NCBI GenBank assembly: GCA_020344295.1 | Contig: CP070819.1 | Coordinates: forward strand, 987,172-992,730 | DNA length: 5,559 nucleotides | Direction of reading: 5' to 3' | Source: Dehalococcoidia bacterium | GTDB lineage: Bacteria; Chloroflexota; Dehalococcoidia; SZUA-161 | Shown here: positions 1 through 5,317 of the stretch, piece after piece | Position numbering within the stretch: position 1 is the first letter of the stretch | Layout: the number at the start of each line of letters is the position of its first letter | Made by a program: the position numbers and the translations under genes | The notes under the pieces: model-generated | Databases searched by the model: none | What the model was told of the DNA's origin: nothing | Seen by the model: the letters and a program-made list of their open reading frames with translations, nothing else

Positions 1-60
1 CTGTTACACAGGTTCTTTTTCCCGATTACGTCTGTTACTGTCCCCTGGTGTCAAATGGAG
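1..60. repeat. Short repeated motif at left edge, possible mobile-element end
   Basis: The heptamer CTGTTAC occurs at 1-7 and again at 32-38. The second copy runs into ACTGTCCCCTGG. Strings of the type 'TNACTGTCCCC' repeated in tandem are familiar at the ends of elements with Y1/REP-type (IS200-like) transposases, but no transposase gene is visible here and the window begins inside the motif. No convincing coding frame enters from the left edge: the open frames there are short and start-less. This is a weak call based on motif style only. Confidence 0.2.
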
Positions 61-62
61 AA

Positions 63-90
63 AGGCCTGCATGAAACTACATGCAGGCCT
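63..90. repeat. Perfect 11-bp hairpin (inverted repeat)
   Basis: Arms AGGCCTGCATG (63-73) and CATGCAGGCCT (80-90) are perfectly complementary around a six-base loop. On the minus strand the stem is followed by TTTCTCCATTT, a weak T-rich tail, so it could be a second terminator for the transporter operon. On the plus strand no T tract follows. It may instead belong to a gene outside the window to the left. The inverted repeat itself is certain; its role is not. Confidence 0.7.
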
Positions 91-160
91 CAGCTTCGGC
101 CAATGGATCGAATCATCGCCTTCCAAGCTCCTTCTTAATCACATTCTGCTCACAATACTG

Positions 161-216
161 GCCATAACAAAACGTCACCAGATGGACGATTCATCATAGT
201 GACGTTTGTTTTTGGC
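161..216 (-). terminator. Probable bidirectional intrinsic terminator of the TRAP operon
   Basis: A 9-bp stem pairs AAACGTCAC (170-178) with GTGACGTTT (199-207). Inside it a further GATG/CATC stem closes a seven-base loop. Read on the minus strand the stem is followed by TGTTATGG, giving TTTTGTTAT across the stem end. Read on the plus strand it is followed by GTTTTTGG. T-rich tails on both sides make it a candidate two-way terminator. It lies about 120 nt beyond the dctM stop, so dctPQM transcripts would have a long 3' end. The pairing extends imperfectly to 161-178/199-216 with three mismatches. Confidence 0.6.
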
Positions 217-326
217 TTCAGAGTTAGACTACATGAAACTGGACATCACCATTTAACACCACTGTAAGGATCAACTTATAATCAGATATCTGGCACGTCT
301 CAACCGATTTACTATAAATTGTCGTA

Positions 327-1640
327 CTACTTAATCATCAGACCGGGGAGCCAAAGGGCCAATTGTGGGAAAAGCATGATGACAGCTAAGCCTGCCATTT
401 GAAGTAAAACAAAGGGTATTATAGAGCGATATATGTCCCCCATTGTAATTCCGGGGGGAGCAACGCCCTTCATGACGAATAGATTCATTCCGAATGGAGG
501 TGTCAGATAACCCATCTCCATAATGATCACAAAAACTATGCCGAACCACAGGGGTTCGAATCCCAATGACACCACTATGGGTATAAAAATCGGGATCGTG
601 ATCATGGTTATCGCTCCGGGATCCAGAAAACACCCCAAGATAATGAGAATAAATACCATTACTATGATTGGAACCCAGTTTCCCCCGGGAACACCCGTCA
701 ATATATCCTCTATGATTGCAGGAGTCCCTATGCCGTGATATATGGCGGTGAAGACAGCAGCGCCAAATACAATCCACATTATCATGCCGCTGATCCTTAA
801 TGTCCCGTAGCATGCTTCCTTAAAATTCTGCCATGTAAGCCTGCGGGTAAGAATAGCGATCAGTATGCTGCCCATCGCTCCCATACCGGCAGCTTCTGTT
901 ACAGTGGCTATTCCGGCAAAAATCGTACCCATGACAATCAGGATCAGTATTAAAGGGAACATCACTACCCTGAGAGATATAAATTTCTGCTTCCAGTTAG
1001 CCCTCTCATCAGGTGGCACAGATGGACCAAGGTGCGGCTGCAGCCTGCATCTTGTCGCTATATACAGTACGAATAAGACTCCCAGCACCAACCCCGGAAA
1101 TATCCCCCCGATGAATAACTGCCCTACGGATATCTCCCCAAAGAGGCCAATGATTATCATCAGCACACTCGGCGGAATAAGAACCCCGAGGGCACCTCCG
1201 GCCTGTATACATCCCAGCGCTATCTCTTTGTTATAGTTGCGCTTGAGCATGGCAGGCAGGGCGATAAGCCCCAGAATGGCTGTAGATGCCGCACTGATAC
1301 CAACCATGGCCGCCAACACTACACTCATAAGCACCGTACCTATAGCAAGGCCGCCGCGCAGTCCTCCTACCCAGTTCTGGATGGCATCGAAGAAATCCTC
1401 GGCGATCCCTGTTTTCTCCAGAATCGATGACATGAAAACGAATAGAGGGACGGCTACCAGCAGGTAGTTGGTCATTGCCCCATAGGTATTCATCACGCTC
1501 AATAGCAATCTATCCGGGCCCCATAACACCAGGATGAATACCGTGGCCAAGCCTCCCAGGGCGAAGGAAATGGGCAATCCGGAAAAAACGACGAGCAGCA
1601 TAGAGCCGAATAAGAGGCCTGTGAGAACTCCGTCACTCAC
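327..1640 (-). CDS. dctM: TRAP transporter large permease, DctM family
   Basis: This is the large membrane subunit of a tripartite ATP-independent periplasmic transporter. It is the ion-transporter-superfamily component that moves the substrate across the membrane, by family knowledge coupled to sodium. The 437-residue product has the usual family length and is almost entirely hydrophobic segments. Family signatures visible are GLPISFALGG (21-30), GISAASTAILG (114-124), LGVLIPPS (151-158), TEAAG (248-252), LDPGAIT (339-345) and GYLTPPFGMNLF (377-388). The start is a GTG whose last bases overlap the dctQ TGA stop (GTGA, 1637-1640), a classic sign of translational coupling; GGGGAG lies about 8 nt upstream. 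The stop is TAG. No frameshift or truncation is seen. The substrate cannot be read from this subunit. Confidence 0.95.
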   Translation of the reverse strand: MSDGVLTGLLFGSMLLVVFSGLPISFALGGLATVFILVLWGPDRLLLSVMNTYGAMTNYLLVAVPLFVFMSSILEKTGIAEDFFDAIQNWVGGLRGGLAIGTVLMSVVLAAMVGISAASTAILGLIALPAMLKRNYNKEIALGCIQAGGALGVLIPPSVLMIIIGLFGEISVGQLFIGGIFPGLVLGVLFVLYIATRCRLQPHLGPSVPPDERANWKQKFISLRVVMFPLILILIVMGTIFAGIATVTEAAGMGAMGSILIAILTRRLTWQNFKEACYGTLRISGMIMWIVFGAAVFTAIYHGIGTPAIIEDILTGVPGGNWVPIIVMVFILIILGCFLDPGAITMITIPIFIPIVVSLGFEPLWFGIVFVIIMEMGYLTPPFGMNLFVMKGVAPPGITMGDIYRSIIPFVLLQMAGLAVIMLFPQLALWLPGLMIK

Positions 1641-2140
1641 TCCGGTCTCTCCCCGGTGACAGCGGTCATAAGGTCCCGAATGAACTTAGCCAGTCCCTGT
1701 ATCAGGAGGAGAAAGGCCCCGACAGGTATTGCCATCTTTATGGGATAGACCACGGGTGCCCATGTGGAGGTGGTGGTCTCTGAAAGTCTTATGGACCTCG
1801 ATGCCCACTCGGAACCCTTCCAGATTAGAACTGCGCAGAAGAGGAAAAAGAGGCCTGATGTAACCAGATCAAGGATTGCCTGTTTTCTCGGCGAAAGGCG
1901 TCTATACAGTATGTCCATATTGACGTGCGCGCCATGGCGAAGGACGTATGCCCCGCCGAGGATAGCATAGCCGGCAAGAAGAAATGTAATTGTCTCGTAG
2001 GCCCAGATCGTAGGAGAATCGAATACATATCTTGCTACAACCTCGTAGACCATGATGCCGACCATGAAAATGACCAAGAGGCTGATTAGCTTGCCTACCT
2101 GATCATTAATATGGTCAATAAGCCTAAGAATACGTCTCAT
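1637..2140 (-). CDS. dctQ: TRAP transporter small permease, DctQ family
   Basis: This is the small four-helix membrane subunit, which associates with DctM and with the binding protein. From the ATG at 2140 the product is 167 residues, the usual family length, with membrane segments near 17-38, 50-68, 88-108 and 132-152. Typical motifs are ARYVFDSPTIWAYE (36-49) and GGAYVLRHGAHVNMDIL (62-78). The sequence resembles the small-permease group often annotated for mannitol or chloroaromatic compounds (FcbT2-like), whose annotated substrates are unreliable. The frame stays open up to a GTG at 2230, which would add 30 residues. That GTG sits inside a perfect hairpin, and the extra residues (Arg-rich, not membrane-like) do not resemble the family N-terminus, so ATG 2140 is preferred. 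An AAAGG lies about 6 nt upstream of it. The 3' end overlaps dctM by 4 nt. Confidence 0.92.
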   Translation of the reverse strand: MRRILRLIDHINDQVGKLISLLVIFMVGIMVYEVVARYVFDSPTIWAYETITFLLAGYAILGGAYVLRHGAHVNMDILYRRLSPRKQAILDLVTSGLFFLFCAVLIWKGSEWASRSIRLSETTTSTWAPVVYPIKMAIPVGAFLLLIQGLAKFIRDLMTAVTGERPE

Positions 2141-2211
2141 TCCCTGCCTTTCAACTAGCGTATCTCTCCTCCTCAACAGCGAGGAACGAGCCAAATCAGA
2201 TTCGGATGGAT

Positions 2212-2244
2212 ATACGGGGATAGACCGCACGTCTATCCCCGTAT
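2212..2244 (-). repeat. Perfect 14-bp hairpin in the dctP-dctQ junction
   Basis: Arms ATACGGGGATAGAC (2212-2225) and GTCTATCCCCGTAT (2231-2244) match without a mismatch around the five-base loop CGCAC. It begins 15 nt after the dctP stop. No T tract follows on the minus strand, so it is not a standard intrinsic terminator. In binding-protein transporter operons such hairpins commonly block 3' exonucleases or partly attenuate transcription, so that the binding protein is made in excess of the membrane subunits. That role is inferred here. The loop contains the upstream GTG of the dctQ frame, which argues against that start. Confidence 0.85.
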
Positions 2245-2259
2245 TATGTTTAACGCTTG

Positions 2260-3327
2260 CTAGTCGAGTCGCCCGAGATAAACCAAATATTCCTTGGTTA
2301 TATCGACTATCCTCTCGGTATATTCATCCTGCTGGGCTAGCTGATCCCACACAGCTACAGATGCTTCTCTCAGCGTTTCCTGGTCTTCCTCAGAGAAGTA
2401 GTTGATCTCGACTCCGGCGTCCGCGAAGGTTCTTAATGCCTCGGCATCTTCATAGGCAAAATAAGTTGCGAACCCGGTGGAAGCTCTCTGTGCGGCAACA
2501 GTCAGGATTTCCTGCAGGTCTTCCGGCAGCTCATTCCATTTGTCCATATTCACAAAGAACTCTCCGCTGGCGTACGCTGAAAGCGGTGGCATCGTGAAGT
2601 ACTTGGCAACCTCCTGCAGGTTAATAGCAGCGAAGCGAGCGGGATTTCCAATGTTGGCTCCATCTACTATGCCCTGAGCGATCGATGTGTAGATCTCGGC
2701 TATATCAGTCGTTGTGGGCACTGCACCAGCCGATTCCCATATCTTACCGAAGTAACCGATTGTCCGTATTTTCATGCCGTCCAGATCAGCCAGGCTTCTA
2801 ATCGGCTCGGAGGACATTATGCTGCCGTAAGGCACGCCGATAAGCGGGGCAAGTAGATGAACGTTCTGCTCGGCATAGGCCTCGCGCAAGACATCCAGGG
2901 CACCCCTTTCATAGTACCATGCCTCCATCTCCTCCATAGTCTCACATGAGTAGGGCAGCCCCAGCGCAAGAACAGCTACCGGCACAGTGCCCGCCCAAAA
3001 AGCACCGGTGCTGAAACCCATTTCGACCACACCATCTGCCACCGCATTATGAATCTCCATCAGCGGCACCAGAGCCCCTCCTGGATGCATGGTGTGCTTG
3101 AGCCTGCCGTCGGACATCTTCTCCACGCTCTCAACAAACTCAGGGAACACTTTATCGTACGAAACCATACCTGGCTGTTCAGTGGTCTGGAAGGTCCACT
3201 CAAAATATTGAACCTGTTCTGGTGTTGGTTCACCTGCTTCTTCTTCGTCATCGCATCCTATCGGAAGAAGCAGACATGCCAGGCAGATAATGACGCCTAC
3301 CGTGATGAACCACCTATTCATTTTCAT
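2260..3327 (-). CDS. dctP: TRAP transporter substrate-binding lipoprotein, DctP family
   Basis: This is the extracytoplasmic solute receptor that captures the substrate, probably an organic acid, and delivers it to DctQM. The 355-residue product has a basic N-terminus, a hydrophobic stretch (about 7-22), and Cys25 in LPIGC followed by an acidic linker (DDEEE, then PTPEQ). This suggests a lipid-anchored protein, although Pro at -3 makes the lipobox non-canonical. The mature part shows GALVPLMEIHNAVADGVVEMG (85-105), the segment GMKIRT with the family's conserved substrate-contacting arginine at Arg188, GAVPTTTDIAEIYTSIAQG (201-219), and EFFVNMDKWNELP (256-268). The region after IVDGAN resembles the TakP/FcbT1-type group that binds 2-oxoacids or other monocarboxylates; this is a subfamily guess. 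The start ATG has AAGGGGGG (about 3333-3340) 5-6 nt upstream. It is the first gene of the operon. Confidence 0.94.
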   Translation of the reverse strand: MKMNRWFITVGVIICLACLLLPIGCDDEEEAGEPTPEQVQYFEWTFQTTEQPGMVSYDKVFPEFVESVEKMSDGRLKHTMHPGGALVPLMEIHNAVADGVVEMGFSTGAFWAGTVPVAVLALGLPYSCETMEEMEAWYYERGALDVLREAYAEQNVHLLAPLIGVPYGSIMSSEPIRSLADLDGMKIRTIGYFGKIWESAGAVPTTTDIAEIYTSIAQGIVDGANIGNPARFAAINLQEVAKYFTMPPLSAYASGEFFVNMDKWNELPEDLQEILTVAAQRASTGFATYFAYEDAEALRTFADAGVEINYFSEEDQETLREASVAVWDQLAQQDEYTERIVDITKEYLVYLGRLD

Positions 3328-3407
3328 AATTACCCCCCTTCTTATCCTTTAATCAGTGGTTAGGTTTCTTGTATTTTCTTCGAGTTACTATCACCTCCCT
3401 CCATTTG

Positions 3408-3483
3408 ATCTGAAACGTGTCGTGAACAGATCTTACCCCCTGATATATTTCAACAGACATGCTATTTTAAATCTGAGACGTGT
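3408..3483. repeat. 13-bp direct repeat pair, possible operators
   Basis: ATCTGAAACGTGT (3408-3420) and ATCTGAGACGTGT (3471-3483) differ at one base and lie 63 bp apart start to start, about six helical turns. The right copy fills the spacer of a candidate dctP promoter and the left copy lies downstream in the leader. Position and phasing fit a regulator binding the same face of the DNA twice. No regulator gene is present in the window, so the binding protein is unknown. Confidence 0.45.
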
Positions 3484-3490
3484 GAGTCAA
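3464..3490 (-). promoter_or_regulatory. Candidate proximal dctP promoter
   Basis: On the minus strand, TTGACT (3490-3485) is followed after 15 bp by TAAAAT (3469-3464); each hexamer has one mismatch to the sigma-70-type consensus. The spacer is shorter than the usual 17 bp, which would make it weak or activator-dependent. Its spacer is occupied by the right copy of the 13-bp direct repeat. A transcript from here would have a leader of roughly 130 nt before dctP. Confidence 0.35.
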
Positions 3491-3518
3491 TACCAGTTCA
3501 CAGCTTCCTGCTGCGGGA

Positions 3519-3547
3519 ATGTTATGCCTCTGGCGCGCGCTTGTCAA
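3519..3547 (-). promoter_or_regulatory. Candidate distal dctP promoter
   Basis: On the minus strand a perfect -35 hexamer TTGACA (3547-3542) is followed after exactly 17 bp by TAACAT (3524-3519), which matches the -10 consensus at four of six bases. The -35 lies in a small dyad, CTTGTC (3540-3545) and GACAAG (3558-3563), which could be an operator. The leader would be about 185 nt. This and the proximal candidate are alternatives or tandem promoters. Confidence 0.4.
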
Positions 3548-3622
3548 TCCTTATCCGGACAAGTTAACGTAACCGGAAACGGGCTTATTGCAGGCAACGG
3601 TGGTCAATTGAGGTGGATAGAG

Positions 3623-3664
3623 GGTTTTCAAGACCGACACCATACACCACTCAGCCGCTCCTCC
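3623..3664 (-). pseudogene. 5' half of a tRNA-Ser(UGA) gene, truncated in the anticodon stem
   Basis: Read on the minus strand from 3664, the 42 bases follow the plan of a bacterial tRNA-Ser: acceptor strand GGAGGAG, D-arm GGCTGAGTGG, then TCGGT, the seven-base loop CTTGAAA with anticodon TGA, and ACC. From memory it aligns without gaps to the E. coli tRNA-Ser(UGA) 5' half, with identical GGTCTTGAAAACC. The D-stem pairs GCT with GGT using wobbles. After ACC the match stops: the last two anticodon-stem pairs fail, and no variable arm, T-arm or CTCCTCC acceptor strand is found in the following ~290 nt. A TATTAT -10 sequence (3681-3676) sits just upstream, as expected for a once-expressed tRNA, but with no good -35. 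It could be an integration scar, an interrupted tRNA or a decayed copy. Confidence 0.75.
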
Positions 3665-3694
3665 GTAGCTTCAGGATAATACCTTGTTATATAC

Positions 3695-3735
3695 ACCCAA
3701 GTCCAGTTCCGCTAACAAATGGAACGAGACTGGGT
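3695..3735. repeat. Imperfect hairpin
   Basis: The left arm (3695-3710, ending GTTCC) pairs with the right arm (3721-3735, beginning GGAAC) around the loop GCTAACAAAT. There are five inner pairs, a 2x2 mismatch, AGTC/GACT, one bulged A, then CCC/GGG and one more A-T pair. It competes with the longer inverted repeat that uses 3704-3716 as an arm, so the two would be alternative structures. No T tract follows immediately. Confidence 0.5.
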
Positions 3736-3778
3736 AATAACACAAAATGAAGTTCGGCCTTTTTAAGTTAGCGGACTG
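3704..3778. repeat. Inverted repeat with 12-bp arms
   Basis: CAGTTCCGCTAAC (3704-3716) and GTTAGCGGACTG (3767-3778) are complementary apart from one bulged T. They enclose about 50 nt that includes GGCCTTTTTAA. The arrangement could be a long-range hairpin, a pair of regulator half-sites or the remnant of a very small inverted-repeat element. No target-site duplication is visible around it, so the mobile-element reading is weak. Confidence 0.5.
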
Positions 3779-3843
3779 ATTAGAGCCCATGTCAATATCA
3801 GAAATTCAAGCGCCCGCTGGCAGTCTTGCCTTATGTGTTATTA
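3735..3843. repeat. Inverted 10-mer pair TAATAACACA / TGTGTTATTA
   Basis: TAATAACACA (3735-3744) is the exact reverse complement of TGTGTTATTA (3834-3843), about 99 bp away. Each copy read outward contains TGTTATTA, an extended -10-like string, pointing toward dctP on the minus strand and toward ndh on the plus strand. One arm lies in the loop of the neighbouring 3704-3778 repeat, so the two repeats cross rather than nest. Confidence 0.5.
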
Positions 3844-3844
3844 T
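3836..3844 (+). promoter_or_regulatory. Candidate extended -10 promoter for ndh
   Basis: TGTTATTAT matches the extended -10 pattern TGnTATAAT with one mismatch. No convincing -35 hexamer is present 16-18 bp upstream, which is compatible with an extended -10 promoter but leaves the call weak. Transcription would begin near 3851, giving a leader of about 65 nt. A second AT-rich -10-like string, TATATT (3875-3880), is a poorer alternative. Confidence 0.3.
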
Positions 3845-3902
3845 ACCTACACTCTTCATATCATATTAAACTGATATATTCCCATTTACTTCTGCCAAAA
3901 TT

Positions 3903-3907
3903 GGAGG
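3903..3907 (+). promoter_or_regulatory. Ribosome binding site that fixes the ndh start
   Basis: GGAGG ends one base before an ATG at 3909 and seven bases before a second in-frame ATG at 3915. Ribosomes need roughly 5-9 bases between this motif and the start codon, so 3915 is the likely start and the first two codons of the longer frame are probably not translated. Confidence 0.75.
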
Positions 3908-3914
3908 TATGCAA

Positions 3915-5204
3915 ATGGCATTGAAAGATACCGCCCCGAAAAATAGGGTCGTTATTTTAGGCGCAGGCTCTGCCGGGATCAGTTTAGCGCTGACGCTGAA
4001 ACGAGCTTCAGGTAAGGGGATGGAAGTAACACTGGTGGACCGGAAGAGCTATCACACCGTTATCCCATTTATATATCAGGTAGTGACCGGAAGTGTTAGT
4101 CCCGGCCATATCTCCTTCCCCGTACGCAAGCTACTGAGGAAGAGAGGCAGGGTCGAGGCAGTCAGGTTCAGACAAGGGGAGGTTTTTGAGGTGGATGTAG
4201 GAAGTAAGACGGTTATAACTGACAAGGGATCACTTGAGTGGGACTATCTGGTTGTAGCCCTGGGCAGTACAACCAACTTCTTCGGGATGACCGATATCCA
4301 GGAGAACGCGATTCCGTTCAGATCTTTGAGTGACGGGATAGACATTCACAACCGCATACAGGAGAACTATGAGGCTGCACTGTCCGTAGAAGACGAGCAG
4401 CGCCGTAGCGAACTGCTCACTTTTGTGGTAATCGGCGGCGGCCCCACGGGAGTCGAGCTATCCGCTTCCATTCGGGAGCTGGCCGGCAAGGTGTTGGCGA
4501 AGGAGTACCCTTCATTGAAGTCATTCGTCCGTATCATACTGATAGAGGCCCAGGACCATGTACTAGCTGGCATGAAGGACAGTACACGCGAGCTGGCTAT
4601 GTCCCGGCTGCGGTCACGGGGTGTTGAGATAATGCTGAATACACGCATTGCCAAGGCCTGGCCTGGAGGTGTCCAGACTGCTGACGGCGATACCATACCG
4701 ACCCGGACGGTCATCTGGTCGGCGGGTCTAAAACCAGCGCCTGCCGTTGAGGCGCTGCCCGTCGCCAAGGCCAGGGATGGCCGGATCCTGGTCAATCAAT
4801 ACCTGCAAGTTCCAGAGTCGACAGGGATCTATGCCATTGGAGACTGCGCCTATCTCGAGCAGGAAGACAGAGCTAAACCTTACCCACCCACTTTTCAGGT
4901 TGCAGTCCGACAGGGTCCCGTATGTGCCCGAAACATTGTCAATACAATCAAGGGAAAGCCTCAGCGTCCCTTCCGGCGTAAGTTCGTGGGGCAATTGTTC
5001 TATATAGATAGAAATGCGGCCGTTGCGGAGTTATTAGGGCTCGTATTCGATGGCTATGTTGCCGGATTCATGCGTAGAGCCCTGTTTTTCGGGATGCTGT
5101 TTTCGTATGGCGGATTGCTGGTTGGTTTAAAGAACAAGCTAAGTGCAACTATCGAGTGGGTGTTCGCCTATTTCTATGATCGTAATACGGCCAAAATAGA
5201 GTGA
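3915..5204 (+). CDS. ndh: Type II NADH:quinone oxidoreductase (NDH-2)
   Basis: This is a single-subunit FAD enzyme that oxidises NADH and reduces membrane quinone without pumping ions, bound to the inner face of the membrane. From ATG 3915 the product is 429 residues, typical for the family. It shows the FAD-binding GAGSAG (16-21), the NDH-like block FIYQVVTGSVSPGHISFPVR (52-71), and the second dinucleotide fold GGGPTGVELS (174-183). Glu211 ends the following strand, as expected for NADH rather than NADPH preference. The FAD motif AIGDCA is at 307-312 and the quinone-site region TFQVAVRQG at 326-334. The C-terminal ~45 residues (FFGMLFSYGG, then an aromatic-rich WVFAYFYDR) fit the membrane-anchoring part. 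No redox CxxxxC pair of disulfide reductases is present. It is transcribed divergently from dctPQM; no clear terminator follows. Other FAD-dependent sulfide or disulfide reductases are less likely. Confidence 0.88.
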   Translation: MALKDTAPKNRVVILGAGSAGISLALTLKRASGKGMEVTLVDRKSYHTVIPFIYQVVTGSVSPGHISFPVRKLLRKRGRVEAVRFRQGEVFEVDVGSKTVITDKGSLEWDYLVVALGSTTNFFGMTDIQENAIPFRSLSDGIDIHNRIQENYEAALSVEDEQRRSELLTFVVIGGGPTGVELSASIRELAGKVLAKEYPSLKSFVRIILIEAQDHVLAGMKDSTRELAMSRLRSRGVEIMLNTRIAKAWPGGVQTADGDTIPTRTVIWSAGLKPAPAVEALPVAKARDGRILVNQYLQVPESTGIYAIGDCAYLEQEDRAKPYPPTFQVAVRQGPVCARNIVNTIKGKPQRPFRRKFVGQLFYIDRNAAVAELLGLVFDGYVAGFMRRALFFGMLFSYGGLLVGLKNKLSATIEWVFAYFYDRNTAKIE

Positions 5205-5299
5205 ACTTAGGTATGGATTCTCAAATCGTATAAAAAGCCCGTTTTCTTCACCCTGTCAATGATCTGAACGATCTAATTAGGCCATTATGTAGTTATCGA

Positions 5300-5317
5300 T
5301 CATGTCATGTCATGTCA
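5300..5317. repeat. Short tandem repeat (TCATG)x3
   Basis: Three perfect copies of TCATG are followed by a partial TCA. The TCA at 5315-5317 is the TGA stop of the minus-strand frame described next. The tract lies about 100 nt past the ndh stop. The region 5205-5299 contains no recognisable gene, RNA or strong hairpin. Confidence 0.7.

Noticed and set aside
551..564. GGGGTTCGAATCCC, a perfect match to a tRNA T-arm
   Set aside because: It lies inside dctM where the codons encode the conserved GFEP segment, and no acceptor strand or other tRNA arm surrounds it. It cannot serve as the missing 3' half of the tRNA-Ser on sequence grounds.
2141..2230. Longer dctQ start at GTG 2230
   Set aside because: The start codon sits in the loop of a perfect hairpin, and the extra 30 residues do not resemble DctQ N-termini. 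The ATG at 2140 gives the family length.
3360..3404. Fourteen-residue leader peptide frame upstream of dctP (ATG at 3404, minus strand)
   Set aside because: It has no ribosome binding site at a proper distance, no run of regulatory codons and no attenuator hairpin after it.
3356..3679. Plus-strand frame of 107 codons with a GTG start in the intergenic region
   Set aside because: It has no ribosome binding site, runs antisense through the tRNA-Ser half-gene and the candidate promoters, and its product resembles no family.
4367..4795. Minus-strand frames inside ndh (also 4728-4994)
   Set aside because: These are antisense shadows of a well-supported NDH-2 coding sequence and have composition typical of a complementary frame.
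5205..5260. Terminator after ndh
   Set aside because: There is a TATAAAAAGCCCGTTTTC stretch but the arms do not pair as a GC-rich stem with a T tract, so no intrinsic terminator can be supported.
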